Part shown: in pieces, positions 33,076 to 43,188 of the stretch
Layout of the letters: every line of letters starts with the position of its first letter
Position numbering within the stretch: the first letter of the stretch is position 1
Source of the DNA: Nostoc flagelliforme FACHB-838
Lineage (GTDB): Bacteria; Cyanobacteriota; Cyanobacteriia; Cyanobacteriales; Nostocaceae
Direction: 5' to 3'
Assembly: GCF_014698065.1 (NCBI RefSeq)
Contig: NZ_JACJSI010000031.1
Span: forward strand, 1-64,000
DNA: 64,000 nucleotides
Notes under the pieces: model-generated
What the model was told of the DNA's origin: nothing
Database searches by the model: none
The model's input: only the letters and a program-made list of their open reading frames with translations
Position numbers and translations under genes: made by a program

Positions 33076-33646
33076 AATTGTAGGTATTCTAGTAGTCTGC
33101 CAACCCAAAAATGTTGGGTGAGGGCTGGGGAAAGGGGTAGGGATTTAAAACCTTTACCCTTTACCCCGCCAATTTCACTTGGCGAACTACTAGATTAGCC
33201 TAAGTGTTTTTTCTGCTTCAAGTCTTGTATTATTTATATCACTCATTTTTTTTGCCGAAGTTTTTCGGCAATGTTTGTACAGGGTGCTTTTTTAAGTCGC
33301 TACTACTACCAGCACTTCCCAAAATCCGATGAGTCGCAGGTCTGAATCCCCGACTAAAAAATTGCTGAATTCTGTTAGCGCAGCGGGACGTACCCCATTC
33401 TGCCTTCTTCTTCCATGCTTTGCAATGTTTACTGCATAAAATTCCATATTTTTGAAAATCTTAAAGAAATTTAAACAATTTCATATTAAGAAGGAATGAT
33501 ACTATTTTTCTTTCGTCAGATATATAAAATAGAGTTAATCATGTTTAAGTATATTTCATGATAAATTTATAATTAATATCAATGTAATATGTGAGTATTA
33601 CAAGTATCAAAGAGATTTGATCCACAAAATTATAAAGGTATATATT

Positions 33647-36316
33647 ATGTCCATTATTGTTGGTACCCCTAACAATGACTTTTTGTTGGGTACTAGTGAT
33701 GACGATCAGATTTCTGGTCGTGGCGGCAATGACAATATCTCCGCCGGTCTTGGAAATGATGTCATCGATGGTGGGGATGGCAACGATACGTTGGCTGGTG
33801 ATGGCGGCAATGATACCTTCAAAGGTAGTCAGGGCAACGACAGCATTGATGGTGGAGTTGGCACGGATACCGCAGACTACAGCAAACTAGGTCAAACCAT
33901 TACCCTATCAGGTGTAGGGATAATTGATAAAGGTAAATTAGGCACAGATACAGTCTTTAAAGTAGAAACAGTTATTGCTGATGCTACTGTTACCAACAAC
34001 ACCATAGATACATCCCAATCTTTGTCTGGAGTGCTTACGGTTGCTGATCTAGAAGCCAAAACTATCTCTGCCCTTAATGTTCCTGATTTGGGAACATTGA
34101 CATTTAATGTAATCAACTTCGATAACGTCATCGGCACAATTAACAACGACAGCATTAAGGGCGATGGCCAAAATAATCAATTATCTGGTCTGGATGGGGA
34201 TGATCTAATTGATGGTCGAGGTGGCAATGATCTGATTGATGGTGGTGCTGGTAATGACGCATTGTTCGGTGGTGCAGGTGATGACACCTTTAAGGGTGGT
34301 CAGGGCAACGACAGTATTGATGGTGGAGATGGCACGGATACAGCAGACTACAGCAAACTAGGTAAAACCATTACCCTCTTAGGCGTAGGAACAGTTATCA
34401 AGGCCGATGGATTAGGGCAAGACCAACTATTGAAAGTAGAAACGGTAATTGCTGATGCTAAAGTTTCTAACAACACGATAGATGCTTCTCAATCTTTGTC
34501 TGGAGTAGCAGCGATCGCTGACTTGCAAGCCCAGACCATTTCTGCCCTCAATGTTCCTGTTTTGGGAACATTAACATTTAACGTAGTCAACTTTGATAAT
34601 GTCATCGGCACCAATGAAGATGACACCATTAAAGGCGACGGCCAAAATAATCAATTAACTGGTCTGGCTGGGGATGACCTAATTGATGGTCGAGGTGGCA
34701 ATGACCTGATTGATGGTGGTGCTGGTAGTGACACATTGTTCGGTGGTGCAGGTAATGACACCTTTAAGGGTGGTCAAGGTAACGACAACATTGATGGTGG
34801 AGTCGGCACAGATACCGCAGACTACAGCAAACTAGGCAAAACTATCATTCTCTCTGAAGTAGGGACAGTTACAAAAGCTGGTGGATTGGGGCAAGACCAA
34901 CTCTTAAAAGTAGAAAAAGTTATTGCCGATGCTAGTGTTACTGACAACACCATAGATGCTTCCGAATCTTTAGCTGGTGTATCAATCACCATTAACCTAC
35001 AAAGCCAAACGTTAACAGCCAATAACGTTCCTGACCTAGGGGCATTGTCATTTACTGTAGTCAACTTTGATAATGTCATCGGCACCAATGAAGATGACAC
35101 CATTATTGGTGATAATCAAAGTAATAAATTAATAGGTAATGGTGGCGATGACACATTTAGGGGAAGTCGAGGTAACGACAGCATTAATGGTGGAGATGGC
35201 TTTGATATCGCAGACTACAGCAGCTTAGGCCAAAAAATAACCCTATCAGGTGTAGGGTCAATTACTAAAGCTGGTGGTTTCGGAACAGACACAGTATTTA
35301 AAGTAGAAAGGGTAATTGCTGATAACAGTGTTGCCAACAATACCATAGATGCTTCTCAATCTTTGCCTGGGGTAGCTGCCGTTGCTGATTTAGAAGCCCA
35401 AACTATTTCTGCCCTGAATGTTCCTGATTTGGGAACGTTGACATTTAATGTAGTCAACTTTGCCAATGTTATCGGCACAATTAATAATGACAGTATTAAG
35501 GGTGACGGACGAGATAATCAATTAACTGGTCTTGCTGGTGATGATCTAATCGATGGCAGAGGTGGCAATGACCTCATAGACGGTGGACAAGGCAATGACA
35601 ATTTGTTTGGTGGTGCAGGCGATGACACCTTCAAAGGCAGCCGGGGCAACGATAGTATTGATGGTGGGGATGGTTTTGATACCGCAGACTACGGGAAGCT
35701 AGGCAAAAGCATTACTCTGTCAGGCGTAGGTAAAATCACCAAATCTGGCGGCTTCGGCACAGATACAGTTTTTAAAGTAGAAACAGTTATTGCTGATGCT
35801 AGTGTTGCTAATAACACTATAGATTCATCCCAATCTGTTGCTGGTGTGTCTGTCATCGCTAACTTACAGGAACAAACTATCTCTGCCTTTAACGTTCCTA
35901 CTCTGGGGACAATAACATTTAATGTACTTAACTTTGATAATCTCATCGGTACAAATACAAGTGACAATATTACTGGCGATAGTCAAGATAACCGATTAGA
36001 AGGTAGAGATGGTAATGACACTATCTCTGGTGGTTTCGGTAATGACTCCATCATCGGTGGACTAGGTAAGGATACTCTTATCGGTGGACAAGGTGCAGAT
36101 AAGTTTATTTTCAACAGTTTTAGCGAAGGTATTGACACCATCAAAGATTACAACTTTGGTCAGAGTGACGTAATCCAAGTTTCTAAAGTAGGGTTTGGTA
36201 CTACTAACAGTAGCGACTTTTTCTACGACACTTCTAGTGGTAACTTGTCTTTCTTAGGAAATCAATTCGCCTTCCTTGAAAACTTATCATCTAATGTAAG
36301 TATTCAGTTAGTCTAA
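33647..36316 (+). CDS. RTX (hemolysin-type calcium-binding repeat) protein with five large modules
   Basis: 889 residues from the ATG at 33647, preceded by AAAGGT. A start ten codons upstream is unlikely. Blocks of GGxGxDxLxG nonapeptides (GGDGNDTLAGDGGNDTF, GRGGNDLIDGGAGND) that bind Ca2+ alternate with a 110-residue unit beginning TADYSKLGKTITLSGVG and containing LNVPDLGTLTFNVVNFDNVI. The DTFKG.QGND markers at 33815, 34286, 34760, 35153 and 35627 are spaced 471, 474, 393 and 474 bp, so the third module is about 80 bp short. The C-terminus (GKDTLIGGQGADKFIFNS to the end) resembles an RTX secretion signal for type I export. Likely an extracellular or S-layer-like protein. Confidence 0.88.
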   Translation: MSIIVGTPNNDFLLGTSDDDQISGRGGNDNISAGLGNDVIDGGDGNDTLAGDGGNDTFKGSQGNDSIDGGVGTDTADYSKLGQTITLSGVGIIDKGKLGTDTVFKVETVIADATVTNNTIDTSQSLSGVLTVADLEAKTISALNVPDLGTLTFNVINFDNVIGTINNDSIKGDGQNNQLSGLDGDDLIDGRGGNDLIDGGAGNDALFGGAGDDTFKGGQGNDSIDGGDGTDTADYSKLGKTITLLGVGTVIKADGLGQDQLLKVETVIADAKVSNNTIDASQSLSGVAAIADLQAQTISALNVPVLGTLTFNVVNFDNVIGTNEDDTIKGDGQNNQLTGLAGDDLIDGRGGNDLIDGGAGSDTLFGGAGNDTFKGGQGNDNIDGGVGTDTADYSKLGKTIILSEVGTVTKAGGLGQDQLLKVEKVIADASVTDNTIDASESLAGVSITINLQSQTLTANNVPDLGALSFTVVNFDNVIGTNEDDTIIGDNQSNKLIGNGGDDTFRGSRGNDSINGGDGFDIADYSSLGQKITLSGVGSITKAGGFGTDTVFKVERVIADNSVANNTIDASQSLPGVAAVADLEAQTISALNVPDLGTLTFNVVNFANVIGTINNDSIKGDGRDNQLTGLAGDDLIDGRGGNDLIDGGQGNDNLFGGAGDDTFKGSRGNDSIDGGDGFDTADYGKLGKSITLSGVGKITKSGGFGTDTVFKVETVIADASVANNTIDSSQSVAGVSVIANLQEQTISAFNVPTLGTITFNVLNFDNLIGTNTSDNITGDSQDNRLEGRDGNDTISGGFGNDSIIGGLGKDTLIGGQGADKFIFNSFSEGIDTIKDYNFGQSDVIQVSKVGFGTTNSSDFFYDTSSGNLSFLGNQFAFLENLSSNVSIQLV

Positions 36317-36637
36317 AACTACTACGAGTTACAACTCCATTACAAGTCAAAGCTTTTTACAGTTTGTTGTGGAAGCAGTAGCTCGTCAGGGCAAACGCAT
36401 CTAAATTACTCTTGATCACAACGAAGGTTAAGAACCAACGAAAAAATCAGGATTTCGAGCTTGATTATTTTTTAACCCCCAAAGCGATCGCCTAAAACTT
36501 TCGCAATAAGCAAAACTTAATGACATTGATTTTAAATCTATTCTCAATAAAGTATGCTTATTGACATGATGCGGCCGCCCTGAGTAGCTCGTAGTTTAAC
36601 AATAACAAATCTGGCTTGTTACAAACACAAGCAATTA

Positions 36638-36743
36638 TGTCTGTAATTACGGCTTAATTTGTGTTGCAAAAGTGAAACTAGTAATATTTTGAGTTACATC
36701 GATTCTCGCTAACTAGTTACAGACAAATTTTTGCAACACAAAT
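36638..36743. repeat. Paired inverted repeats (TGTCTGTAA / TTTGTGTTGCAAAA)
   Basis: TGTCTGTAA (36638-36646) is inverted as TTACAGACA (36717-36725), and AATTTGTGTTGCAAAA (36656-36671) is inverted as TTTTGCAACACAAAT (36729-36743). Further TTGTTACAAACACAAG-type motifs lie just left (about 36617). It is the only structured part of the 36317-36855 gap; no gene is seen there. Confidence 0.6.
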
Positions 36744-36855
36744 ACTAAACAAGAAATGTTTCATATATTTCAATGTATGTTAATAAGTGTGTGCAAAAAT
36801 ATTTCATCTAATGATACTGAATGATATTATTTTAGTAATTTAAGGAATAATTCTT

Positions 36856-37650
36856 GTGGTATTTGGAATCAATAAAATATTTAAATCATCTGTAAAACAT
36901 CTACCAGCCATTACAGCGATAATAACGGTTCTCCCATTACCAGTTGAAGCGGTTACATTTCTAGTAACTGAACGCGCGGCTTTAGGAGGGAATGACGAAG
37001 TTAATTGGGGAAGTTTAGGTAAAGTATTTAATCCCCGGGTTCCTGACTTTTCTGTTTTTTTACCTAACTCTTTTTCCATCACATCCCAAGATGGTTTAAG
37101 TTTAGATGTAAATATACCTCCAAGTAATAACCCTCGCGTTACTCCGCCCTTTATCTTTCAAACATTACCTTCTCCTGGCATTCGGAGTAACTTTGCACCA
37201 GGAGATTTTATTCTCTTCGGAGGTATAGATCCAACAGGTTTTATCCCTCTTCCCCCTGGTACTCCTGATCCTGGTACTAAGGGGAACGGCAGTCCATTGA
37301 CCATTAATTTTGCCCAACCTGTTTTTGGTGCTGGTACTCAGATAGCTGTAGATACTAGTCAGTTAAAAATTGAAACTTTTATCAGCGCTTTTGATAATGC
37401 CGATAACTTGTTGGGTAGTTTCTCAATTCCAAATATTTCGTCTTTAGCATTAGATAATTCAGCAGCATTCTTAGGGATTCGTAGTGACACTGCCAATATC
37501 TCGCGGCTCGTTTTTAGTAGTTCTAATGAGGAATTCGGCTTGGCCATTAATCAGGTAAGCATTTTTGCAGTTCCAGAACCAACTTATACCTTAGCGATAT
37601 TAGCTTTTGGTATTTCCGGTGCTGTTTTAAAATTACGCCAACGCACTTGA
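36856..37650 (+). CDS. PEP-CTERM sorted exported protein
   Basis: 264 residues from a GTG with AAGGA 9 bases upstream. Signal-peptide-like HLPAITAIITVLPLPVEA. The mature region has DFILFGGIDPTGFIPLPPGT and SPLTINFAQPVFGAGTQIAV, ending QVSIFAVPEPTYTLAILAFG plus KLRQRT, the PEP-CTERM signal. The central part resembles PEP-CTERM proteins that carry a DUF642/galactose-binding-like beta sandwich, but this is not certain. It should be exported and anchored or processed by exosortase. Single gene. Confidence 0.78.
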   Translation: MVFGINKIFKSSVKHLPAITAIITVLPLPVEAVTFLVTERAALGGNDEVNWGSLGKVFNPRVPDFSVFLPNSFSITSQDGLSLDVNIPPSNNPRVTPPFIFQTLPSPGIRSNFAPGDFILFGGIDPTGFIPLPPGTPDPGTKGNGSPLTINFAQPVFGAGTQIAVDTSQLKIETFISAFDNADNLLGSFSIPNISSLALDNSAAFLGIRSDTANISRLVFSSSNEEFGLAINQVSIFAVPEPTYTLAILAFGISGAVLKLRQRT

Positions 37651-37848
37651 AATTTTTGCTGTGTCGAAACATTTCTAATTTAATAAGTTAGAGGTTTCGG
37701 CCGGGCAAATGTATATAAAATATAAGAATCCTTTAATAGCAAGGGTTAAAAAAAATATGTGCGTTTGCCCTGGAGTTTTCGGACATACTCAAACTTATAC
37801 AAGTACGCAAGTTCCACATAATCCTTATCTTTAGTCAAATTGAAGTCA

Positions 37849-38022
37849 ATGTTATACAAAGAATTTGAATTAATTATAGACGCTAAGATACAAAAAGCTA
37901 TACGAAAGCACGAAATGATAGTTGCTTGCATTAGTAGTATTATTGGCTTGATTTTTATAATGGGTTTGTTCCATGCCATTATGCTCAACCACATTGAAAT
38001 TAAAACGCTTTGTTCATACTAA
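37849..38022 (+). CDS. Possible small membrane protein
   Basis: 57 residues from the ATG at 37849. A charged amphipathic N-terminus (LYKEFELIIDAKIQKAIRKH) is followed by one membrane helix (MIVACISSIIGLIFIMGLFH) and a short tail. The composition looks protein-like, but there is no strong ribosome site and I do not recognise a family. It stands alone between a PEP-CTERM gene and an MFS gene. Confidence 0.4.
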   Translation: MLYKEFELIIDAKIQKAIRKHEMIVACISSIIGLIFIMGLFHAIMLNHIEIKTLCSY

Positions 38023-38108
38023 TTAGTGGTTGTATTCAATGAATTTTGCTGATTAAGCATTTTCTGATGTCTATAAAAATCAATCGAAAGTACACATATT
38101 TGTTATAA

Positions 38109-39344
38109 ATGGAAATTGCATTTATGGAGAGTAAAAATAATAGCAGGGCTATATTCGTCTTATTTTTGACTGTATTTATAGACTTGCTCGGCTTCGGAAT
38201 TATCTTGCCGATATTGCCTTTATATGCTGAACAATTTGGTGCAAAACCTAATGAAGCGACTCTACTTGTAGCTGTCTATTCTTTAATGCAGTTCTTATTT
38301 GCACCCTTGTGGGGCAGCTTTAGCGATCGCTACGGTCGCCGTCCGATTTTGTTATTCACTTTATTCGGTTCTGTAATTGCATACGCAGGCTTAGGTTTTG
38401 CCAACTCATTATGGATTTTATTTATTGCTCGTAGTCTTGCGGGTATTATGGCAGGGAATATTTCTACTGCTCAGGCGTACATAGCAGATATTACCACACC
38501 AATTAATCGAGCTCGTGGTATGGGCATGATAGGAGCAGCCTTTGGTCTTGGTTTCATTCTCGGCCCGGCAATTGGAGGTCTTCTGATCGGGTCAGATCCA
38601 GACAACGCAAACTTTCATCTACCGTCGTTGTTCGCAGCCGGATTATCTTTATTGGCATTGCTTTGTGCTTTGGTGCTACTTCCAGAATCTCTAAATTCTG
38701 AGACTAAAGCCAAAATACAAGTTTATCGCCAGCGTCAGCGACGGCTGAACTTGCAACAACTATCACAGCGTCCACAGTTTTGTGTGCTTGTTGGCATCTA
38801 CTTTTTAGTAACCTTTGCTGTTGCGGCTATGGACTCTACATTGGCTTTATGGTCTAAGCAGCAATTAAACTGGGGCCCTCAACAAACTAGTTATCTTTTT
38901 GCCTTCATGGGGATTGTCAGCACAATCGTTCAAGGAGGACTCATCGGATTCCTCAAGAAACAATTGGGTGAAATCAAGTTACTTACTGTGGGGATATTGG
39001 GGTTAGGTTCAGGGTTACTACTAATTGGATTCTCACAAAGCTTAATTTTATTATTGGTCGCAACTACACTTGTGGCGTGTGGAATTAGTGTTAGCCAACC
39101 CATCTTGAACAGCCTGATTTCCCAGATGACAGCCTCAGAAGAGCAAGGGCAAATATTAGGAATTGCCAGTTCTTGCTCTGCGTTGGCACGCATTGGTGGC
39201 CCAACGTGGGCAGGGGCTAGTTTTATGAGATTTGGCAGTTCTGCTCCTTTTTTAAGTGGATTTTTGGTATTGCTGGTAGCTTTGACTCTTAGTTTGCGAG
39301 TAACTAAAACCGCATCTGAAGCAAAGACAGAACGTGTTGCCTAA
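38109..39344 (+). CDS. MFS drug/multidrug efflux transporter (TetA/MdtG-like)
   Basis: 411 residues with twelve predicted helices. LTVFIDLLGFGIILPILPLY is the helix 1 signature of DHA1 drug:proton antiporters. GSFSDRYGRRPILLFTLFGS is MFS motif A, ARSLAGIMAGNISTAQAYIA follows, and GLGFILGPAIGGLL is motif C of antiporters. It should export drugs or metabolites using the proton gradient. Two close in-frame ATGs (38109, 38124) are possible starts and neither has a clear ribosome site. No regulator is adjacent. Confidence 0.88.
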   Translation: MEIAFMESKNNSRAIFVLFLTVFIDLLGFGIILPILPLYAEQFGAKPNEATLLVAVYSLMQFLFAPLWGSFSDRYGRRPILLFTLFGSVIAYAGLGFANSLWILFIARSLAGIMAGNISTAQAYIADITTPINRARGMGMIGAAFGLGFILGPAIGGLLIGSDPDNANFHLPSLFAAGLSLLALLCALVLLPESLNSETKAKIQVYRQRQRRLNLQQLSQRPQFCVLVGIYFLVTFAVAAMDSTLALWSKQQLNWGPQQTSYLFAFMGIVSTIVQGGLIGFLKKQLGEIKLLTVGILGLGSGLLLIGFSQSLILLLVATTLVACGISVSQPILNSLISQMTASEEQGQILGIASSCSALARIGGPTWAGASFMRFGSSAPFLSGFLVLLVALTLSLRVTKTASEAKTERVA

Positions 39345-39478
39345 TAATCTAGGTTTTAGAAGATATTTGAAAAGTCCTATTTTAGGTATCAGAACGTTTT
39401 AAATCCTCCTAAATCCTCCTTCAAAAGGACGACTTTGAGAAGGTTATTCCCCTCCCTTTTAATTACGAATTACGAATT

Positions 39479-40456
39479 ATGACAGGTCGCCGAGTATTAT
39501 TTTTAGGCATCTTTATAAGCATCCTCCTCACCTACGCAATTTGGATTGGTGGGAGCATTCCTGCAAGCATAATTAAACTTCCTGATCAAGGATTAAATTG
39601 GTACTACTGGAAGCTTCCCAACCCGACCTTTTGGAGTCGAGCGACGGCTTGGGGTATGTACCTTGGGCATCAGTTTAGCATCTGGGCGTGTATTTTGTGG
39701 GCGCAGCGATCGCACTTAAAATACAAATCAGCGTTGCACCCAATTAATTACCTCATGCTTGCGATTAATGGTGCATTCATCGCTTTACACTTTCTCCAGA
39801 CCTATATTTGGTACGATGCTCTAGCTCAAGATACTTCAATTTGGGCTTCTCAAGGTGCGGTTGTCCTTTTACTGGTCTTCGTACTGATTTTAGAAACACC
39901 TCGACGCGGTTTGTTTTTTGGCAATTCTGTTCCATTCCATCAACAGTTTTTGCAAATTATCAAGCTGTACCACGGCTATTTTTTCTCCTTCGCCGCTATC
40001 TATACCTTCTGGTATCACCCAATGGAAGCAACTGTGGGGCACTTAATTGGTTTCCTCTATATGTTCTTACTTCTGCTCCAATCGTCGTTAATCTTTAACC
40101 GCACCCATGTAAGCCATTGGTGGACATTCACTTTAGAAATTTCAGTGGTTTTACATAGTGTCGTTGTGTCGTTGATGTTAGGACAAACCAAGTGGCCAAC
40201 ATTCCTATTTGGTTTTCTTGGCATTCTGGTGCTTACTCAGCTTCACGGTTTACCTGTGGGGATATGGACTAAACGTACTATCTATGGAGCCTTTTTAGTC
40301 AGTGTACTGGCCGTTTACGGACTGACTGAACGCGGCTTGGGCAGAATTTACGAAATAACCTATATACCTCTGATTGAGTTTGGACTGGTTGGCGTAATTT
40401 ACTTAATCTTCCTGCTCATTTTATGGACAATTTCTCGTTTACCTGTCAAGACGTAA
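39479..40456 (+). CDS. Polytopic membrane protein of unknown function
   Basis: 325 residues with about nine membrane helices (LFLGIFISILLTYAIWIG, INYLMLAINGAFIALHFLQT, GAVVLLLVFVLILETPRRGL and others). Several His and Trp residues sit near helix ends (FSFAAIYTFWYHPMEATVGH, RTHVSHWWTF). This could fit heme or acyl-group chemistry, but I do not recognise the family. It follows the MFS gene by 134 bp on the same strand, including a CCTCCTAAATCCTCCT-like repeat. Full-length appearance. Confidence 0.75.
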   Translation: MTGRRVLFLGIFISILLTYAIWIGGSIPASIIKLPDQGLNWYYWKLPNPTFWSRATAWGMYLGHQFSIWACILWAQRSHLKYKSALHPINYLMLAINGAFIALHFLQTYIWYDALAQDTSIWASQGAVVLLLVFVLILETPRRGLFFGNSVPFHQQFLQIIKLYHGYFFSFAAIYTFWYHPMEATVGHLIGFLYMFLLLLQSSLIFNRTHVSHWWTFTLEISVVLHSVVVSLMLGQTKWPTFLFGFLGILVLTQLHGLPVGIWTKRTIYGAFLVSVLAVYGLTERGLGRIYEITYIPLIEFGLVGVIYLIFLLILWTISRLPVKT

Positions 40457-40623
40457 TAAGCTGAAAAACATCTAACATCAAGTTCGGATAAGTTAGTTAT
40501 GATTCCTACAGTGCCGCCCTAATTATGTAAGTTAAATGCACAACAGCTTATGATGTCCATTAATATAAATTCAAATTTGGACAAAGGGTACGAACCGACG
40601 CTCTAGTTTTGGTCAGCATGAAG

Positions 40624-42312
40624 TTAGACAACTGCTAAATTATTCAAGCTGCCTTTATAGCCACTAATCTCAATCACAGCATCTGTGAGGGCAGAGAATC
40701 CATTAGTATTATCGTTGAGTGCCAGAAAAGTCTGCCCCTTATTGCCTGTACCAAGGGTAAAAGTTGCCGCACCTTTAGCGACAAAAGCAGTTGCAGTCAA
40801 TATCTGTTGTACATCGAAAAGATTTAGGCTCGCAACAGTGCCAAGTTGAACTAAATTAGCAGCGCTAACTGCATACAACCCATCAATTTTATCTTGAGAA
40901 ATATTCAAGTCAGTTATTTTATCAAAGCTAGATAGCAGCGAATCACTCAGACTGTTAAACACAAATTTATCAGCGCCATAACCGCCTGTGAGAATATCAC
41001 GCCCAGCATCACCATTGAGGATGTCATTACCATTACCACCAACTAGTTTGTCATTTCCGGCTAATCCAAGAAGTTTATCGTTGCCGTTTTTGCCGGAAAT
41101 TTGATCGTTACCAGCTCCACCAGTGAGTTCATCTGCACCGTTACCACCATTTAAGGTAATCTTTGGCACATTTCCGTCTTTGGTGGTTTTGCTAGTTAAT
41201 TGACCATTGGTATCATACAGATAAGTGGCAACTGCATCAGTAACGCCATCACTGTTGTTGTCAATATCTGCGGAAATTAGTTTGCCATTGCGATCGTAGT
41301 TGAAAGTGGTAATCTCATCAGGGATGCCATCATTATTTTTGTCAGCTACCTGTGCAGTCTGTTTGCCGTTAGCGTCGTAACTGTAAGCGGTGACTTCATC
41401 AAAGCTGCCATCATTATTTTTGTCAATTTTTTGTGATGTCAGCTTGCCGTTAAAATCGTAGCTGTAGATGCCAACTGCATCAATTACACCATCATTGTTG
41501 AAGTCATAGCTGGCGGATGCACGTTCAGAAGTAGAGGTTTGGACTTCATCAAGTTTGCCGTCGCCGTTGTAGTCTATCCTCAAGGATGTCCTGTTGCCCT
41601 TGGCATCATAAGTAGAGGTGTAGACATAATCCAGTATGCCGTCTGCTTGGTAGTCACGGCTCAAGTATGTCAGGTTGTCCTTGGCATCATAAGTAGAGAT
41701 TTGGACATAATCAACTTTGCCGTCTGCTTGGTAGTCTGCCCTCAAGGATGTAAACTTGCCATTAGCATCATAAGTATAGGTTTCGACATAATCAACTTTG
41801 CCGTCTCCGTTGTCGTCACGGCTCTCGGATGTCTGGTTGCCCTTGGCATCATAAGTAGAGGTTTTGACAGAATCCGGTATGCCGTCGTCGTTATTGTCAT
41901 AACTTATGGATGTAAACTTGCCCTTGTCATCATAAGTAGAGGTTTCGACATAATTCGGTATGCCGTCGCCGTTGCCGTCACGGCTATGGGATGTTTGGTT
42001 GCCCTTGGCATCATAAGTAAAGGTTTCGACATAATCCGGTATGCCGTCGCGGTTGTAGTCACGGCTATCGGATGTCAGGTTGCCCTTGGCATCATAAGTA
42101 TAGGTTTCGACAGAATCCGGTATGCCGTCGCCGTTGTAGTCACGGCTAAAGTATGTTTTGTTGCCATTGGCATCATAAGTAGAGGTTTCGACATAACCCG
42201 GTATGCCGTCACCATTGATGTCAGAGCTATAAGATGTCTGGTTGCCCCTGGCATCATAAGTAAAGGTTTCGACAGAATCCGGTATGCCGTCGGCCTTGTT
42301 GTCATAGCTCAC
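40624..42312 (-). CDS. C-terminal part of a split calcium-repeat/RTX protein
   Basis: 562 codons in frame with the upstream piece at 42430-42843. The N-terminal two thirds are about 28-residue repeats of the type DxNxDGIPDSVET(Y/S)TYDAKGN(Q/L)TS. They combine a thrombospondin-3/EF-hand-like Ca2+ loop (DNNGDGIPD) with an RHS/YD-like TYDAKGN strand. The C-terminus has RTX nonapeptides (GGAGNDQISGKNGNDKLLG, GGNGNDILNGDAGRDILTGG) and a secretion-signal-like tail. The first usable start (GTG 42312) lacks a ribosome site, so this part is probably not translated alone. The complete gene would be 740 codons. Confidence 0.75.
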   Translation of the reverse strand: MSYDNKADGIPDSVETFTYDARGNQTSYSSDINGDGIPGYVETSTYDANGNKTYFSRDYNGDGIPDSVETYTYDAKGNLTSDSRDYNRDGIPDYVETFTYDAKGNQTSHSRDGNGDGIPNYVETSTYDDKGKFTSISYDNNDDGIPDSVKTSTYDAKGNQTSESRDDNGDGKVDYVETYTYDANGKFTSLRADYQADGKVDYVQISTYDAKDNLTYLSRDYQADGILDYVYTSTYDAKGNRTSLRIDYNGDGKLDEVQTSTSERASASYDFNNDGVIDAVGIYSYDFNGKLTSQKIDKNNDGSFDEVTAYSYDANGKQTAQVADKNNDGIPDEITTFNYDRNGKLISADIDNNSDGVTDAVATYLYDTNGQLTSKTTKDGNVPKITLNGGNGADELTGGAGNDQISGKNGNDKLLGLAGNDKLVGGNGNDILNGDAGRDILTGGYGADKFVFNSLSDSLLSSFDKITDLNISQDKIDGLYAVSAANLVQLGTVASLNLFDVQQILTATAFVAKGAATFTLGTGNKGQTFLALNDNTNGFSALTDAVIEISGYKGSLNNLAVV

Positions 42313-42429
42313 TGATGTCTTGTTGCCCCTGGCATCATAAGTATAGCTGTAGACAGAATCAACTTTGCCGTCGCCGTTGTCGTCAGAGTTCTGGGATGTC
42401 AGGTTGCCCTTGGCATCATAAGTAGAGGT

Positions 42430-42843
42430 TTAGACATAATCCAGTATGCCGTCGCCGTTGTCGTCAGAGCTATAAGATGTCTGGTTGCCCTTGGCATCAT
42501 AAGTATAGGTTTTGACATAACCCAGTATGCCAGCATCGGCGTCTTTGACGTCACGGCTCTCGGATGTCAGGTTGCCCTTGGCATCATAAGTATAGCTGTA
42601 GACATAATCAACTTTGCCGTTGCTGTAGTTGGTATGGATTTCAGATGTCAGGTTGCCCTTGGCATCATAAGTATAGGTGGAGACAAAATCAGGTATGCCG
42701 TCGCCGTTGTTGTCATAGTTTACGGATGTCCGATCATAGCGGTAGGTAATAACTGAGTCTATTATCCCATCACCGTTGTTGTCTGTCCTCTCAGATATCA
42801 CTTTGCCATCGATATCGTAAGTGTAAGTTGTGGTTGAGGCCAT
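42430..42843 (-). CDS. N-terminal part of the split calcium-repeat/RTX protein
   Basis: 137 residues starting MASTTTYTYDIDGKVISERT and continuing with the same DNNGDGIPDFVSTYTYDAKG repeats as the downstream piece. It stops at a TAA (42432-42430) inside a repeat where sister repeats have GAA (…DYVETSTYDAKG…). The next 40 codons are open and in frame up to the start of the downstream piece. A single G-to-T type change therefore explains the split. The piece keeps Ca2+ loops but lacks the export signal at the C-terminus. Confidence 0.7.
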   Translation of the reverse strand: MASTTTYTYDIDGKVISERTDNNGDGIIDSVITYRYDRTSVNYDNNGDGIPDFVSTYTYDAKGNLTSEIHTNYSNGKVDYVYSYTYDAKGNLTSESRDVKDADAGILGYVKTYTYDAKGNQTSYSSDDNGDGILDYV

Positions 42844-43017
42844 AACCTTGTGTTCCTTATCTATTTGATTCTAGTTGTGTACTGCTAAGTATTTTCTACT
42901 AATCGCTATGTTCTGCAAAATCTTTTTATACTTAATTATAGATTGTTAGATGTCTTTTTGCTGCATCAGTTATGAAAATGACAATAAGTTTTGAGTCAAC
43001 TTTTTAATCAATATTAA

Positions 43018-43088
43018 CGCCGTGTGCAACTTTCTCTCAAACCTAACCCCCAACCTCTTCCCCACTAGCCTTAGGGAGCAAGAATCAA
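43018..43088 (-). repeat. Interspersed repeat of the 5690 family, partial inverted copy
   Basis: CGCCGTGTGCAACTTTCTCT then CAAACCTAACCCCCAACCTC and GGGAGCAAGAATC is the inverse of the right half of 43383-43500. Confidence 0.65.
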
Positions 43089-43188
43089 AGCCTAAAATAT
43101 TTACAGTCATTGCGATCGCAATGACATTGTGTAATTAATTCTGTCTTACTACTTATTTAGATGCGATCGCCCTATAGCAAGATTCTTC

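Noticed and set aside
33252..33271. Intrinsic terminator after chrA
   Set aside because: The hairpin is perfect, but the T-run lies before it on the chrA strand and only a short TGTTTGT follows.
41539..42315. 258-codon plus-strand frame opposite the split RTX gene
   Set aside because: A mirror frame of the repeats on the other strand; its own repeats follow the coding repeats exactly.
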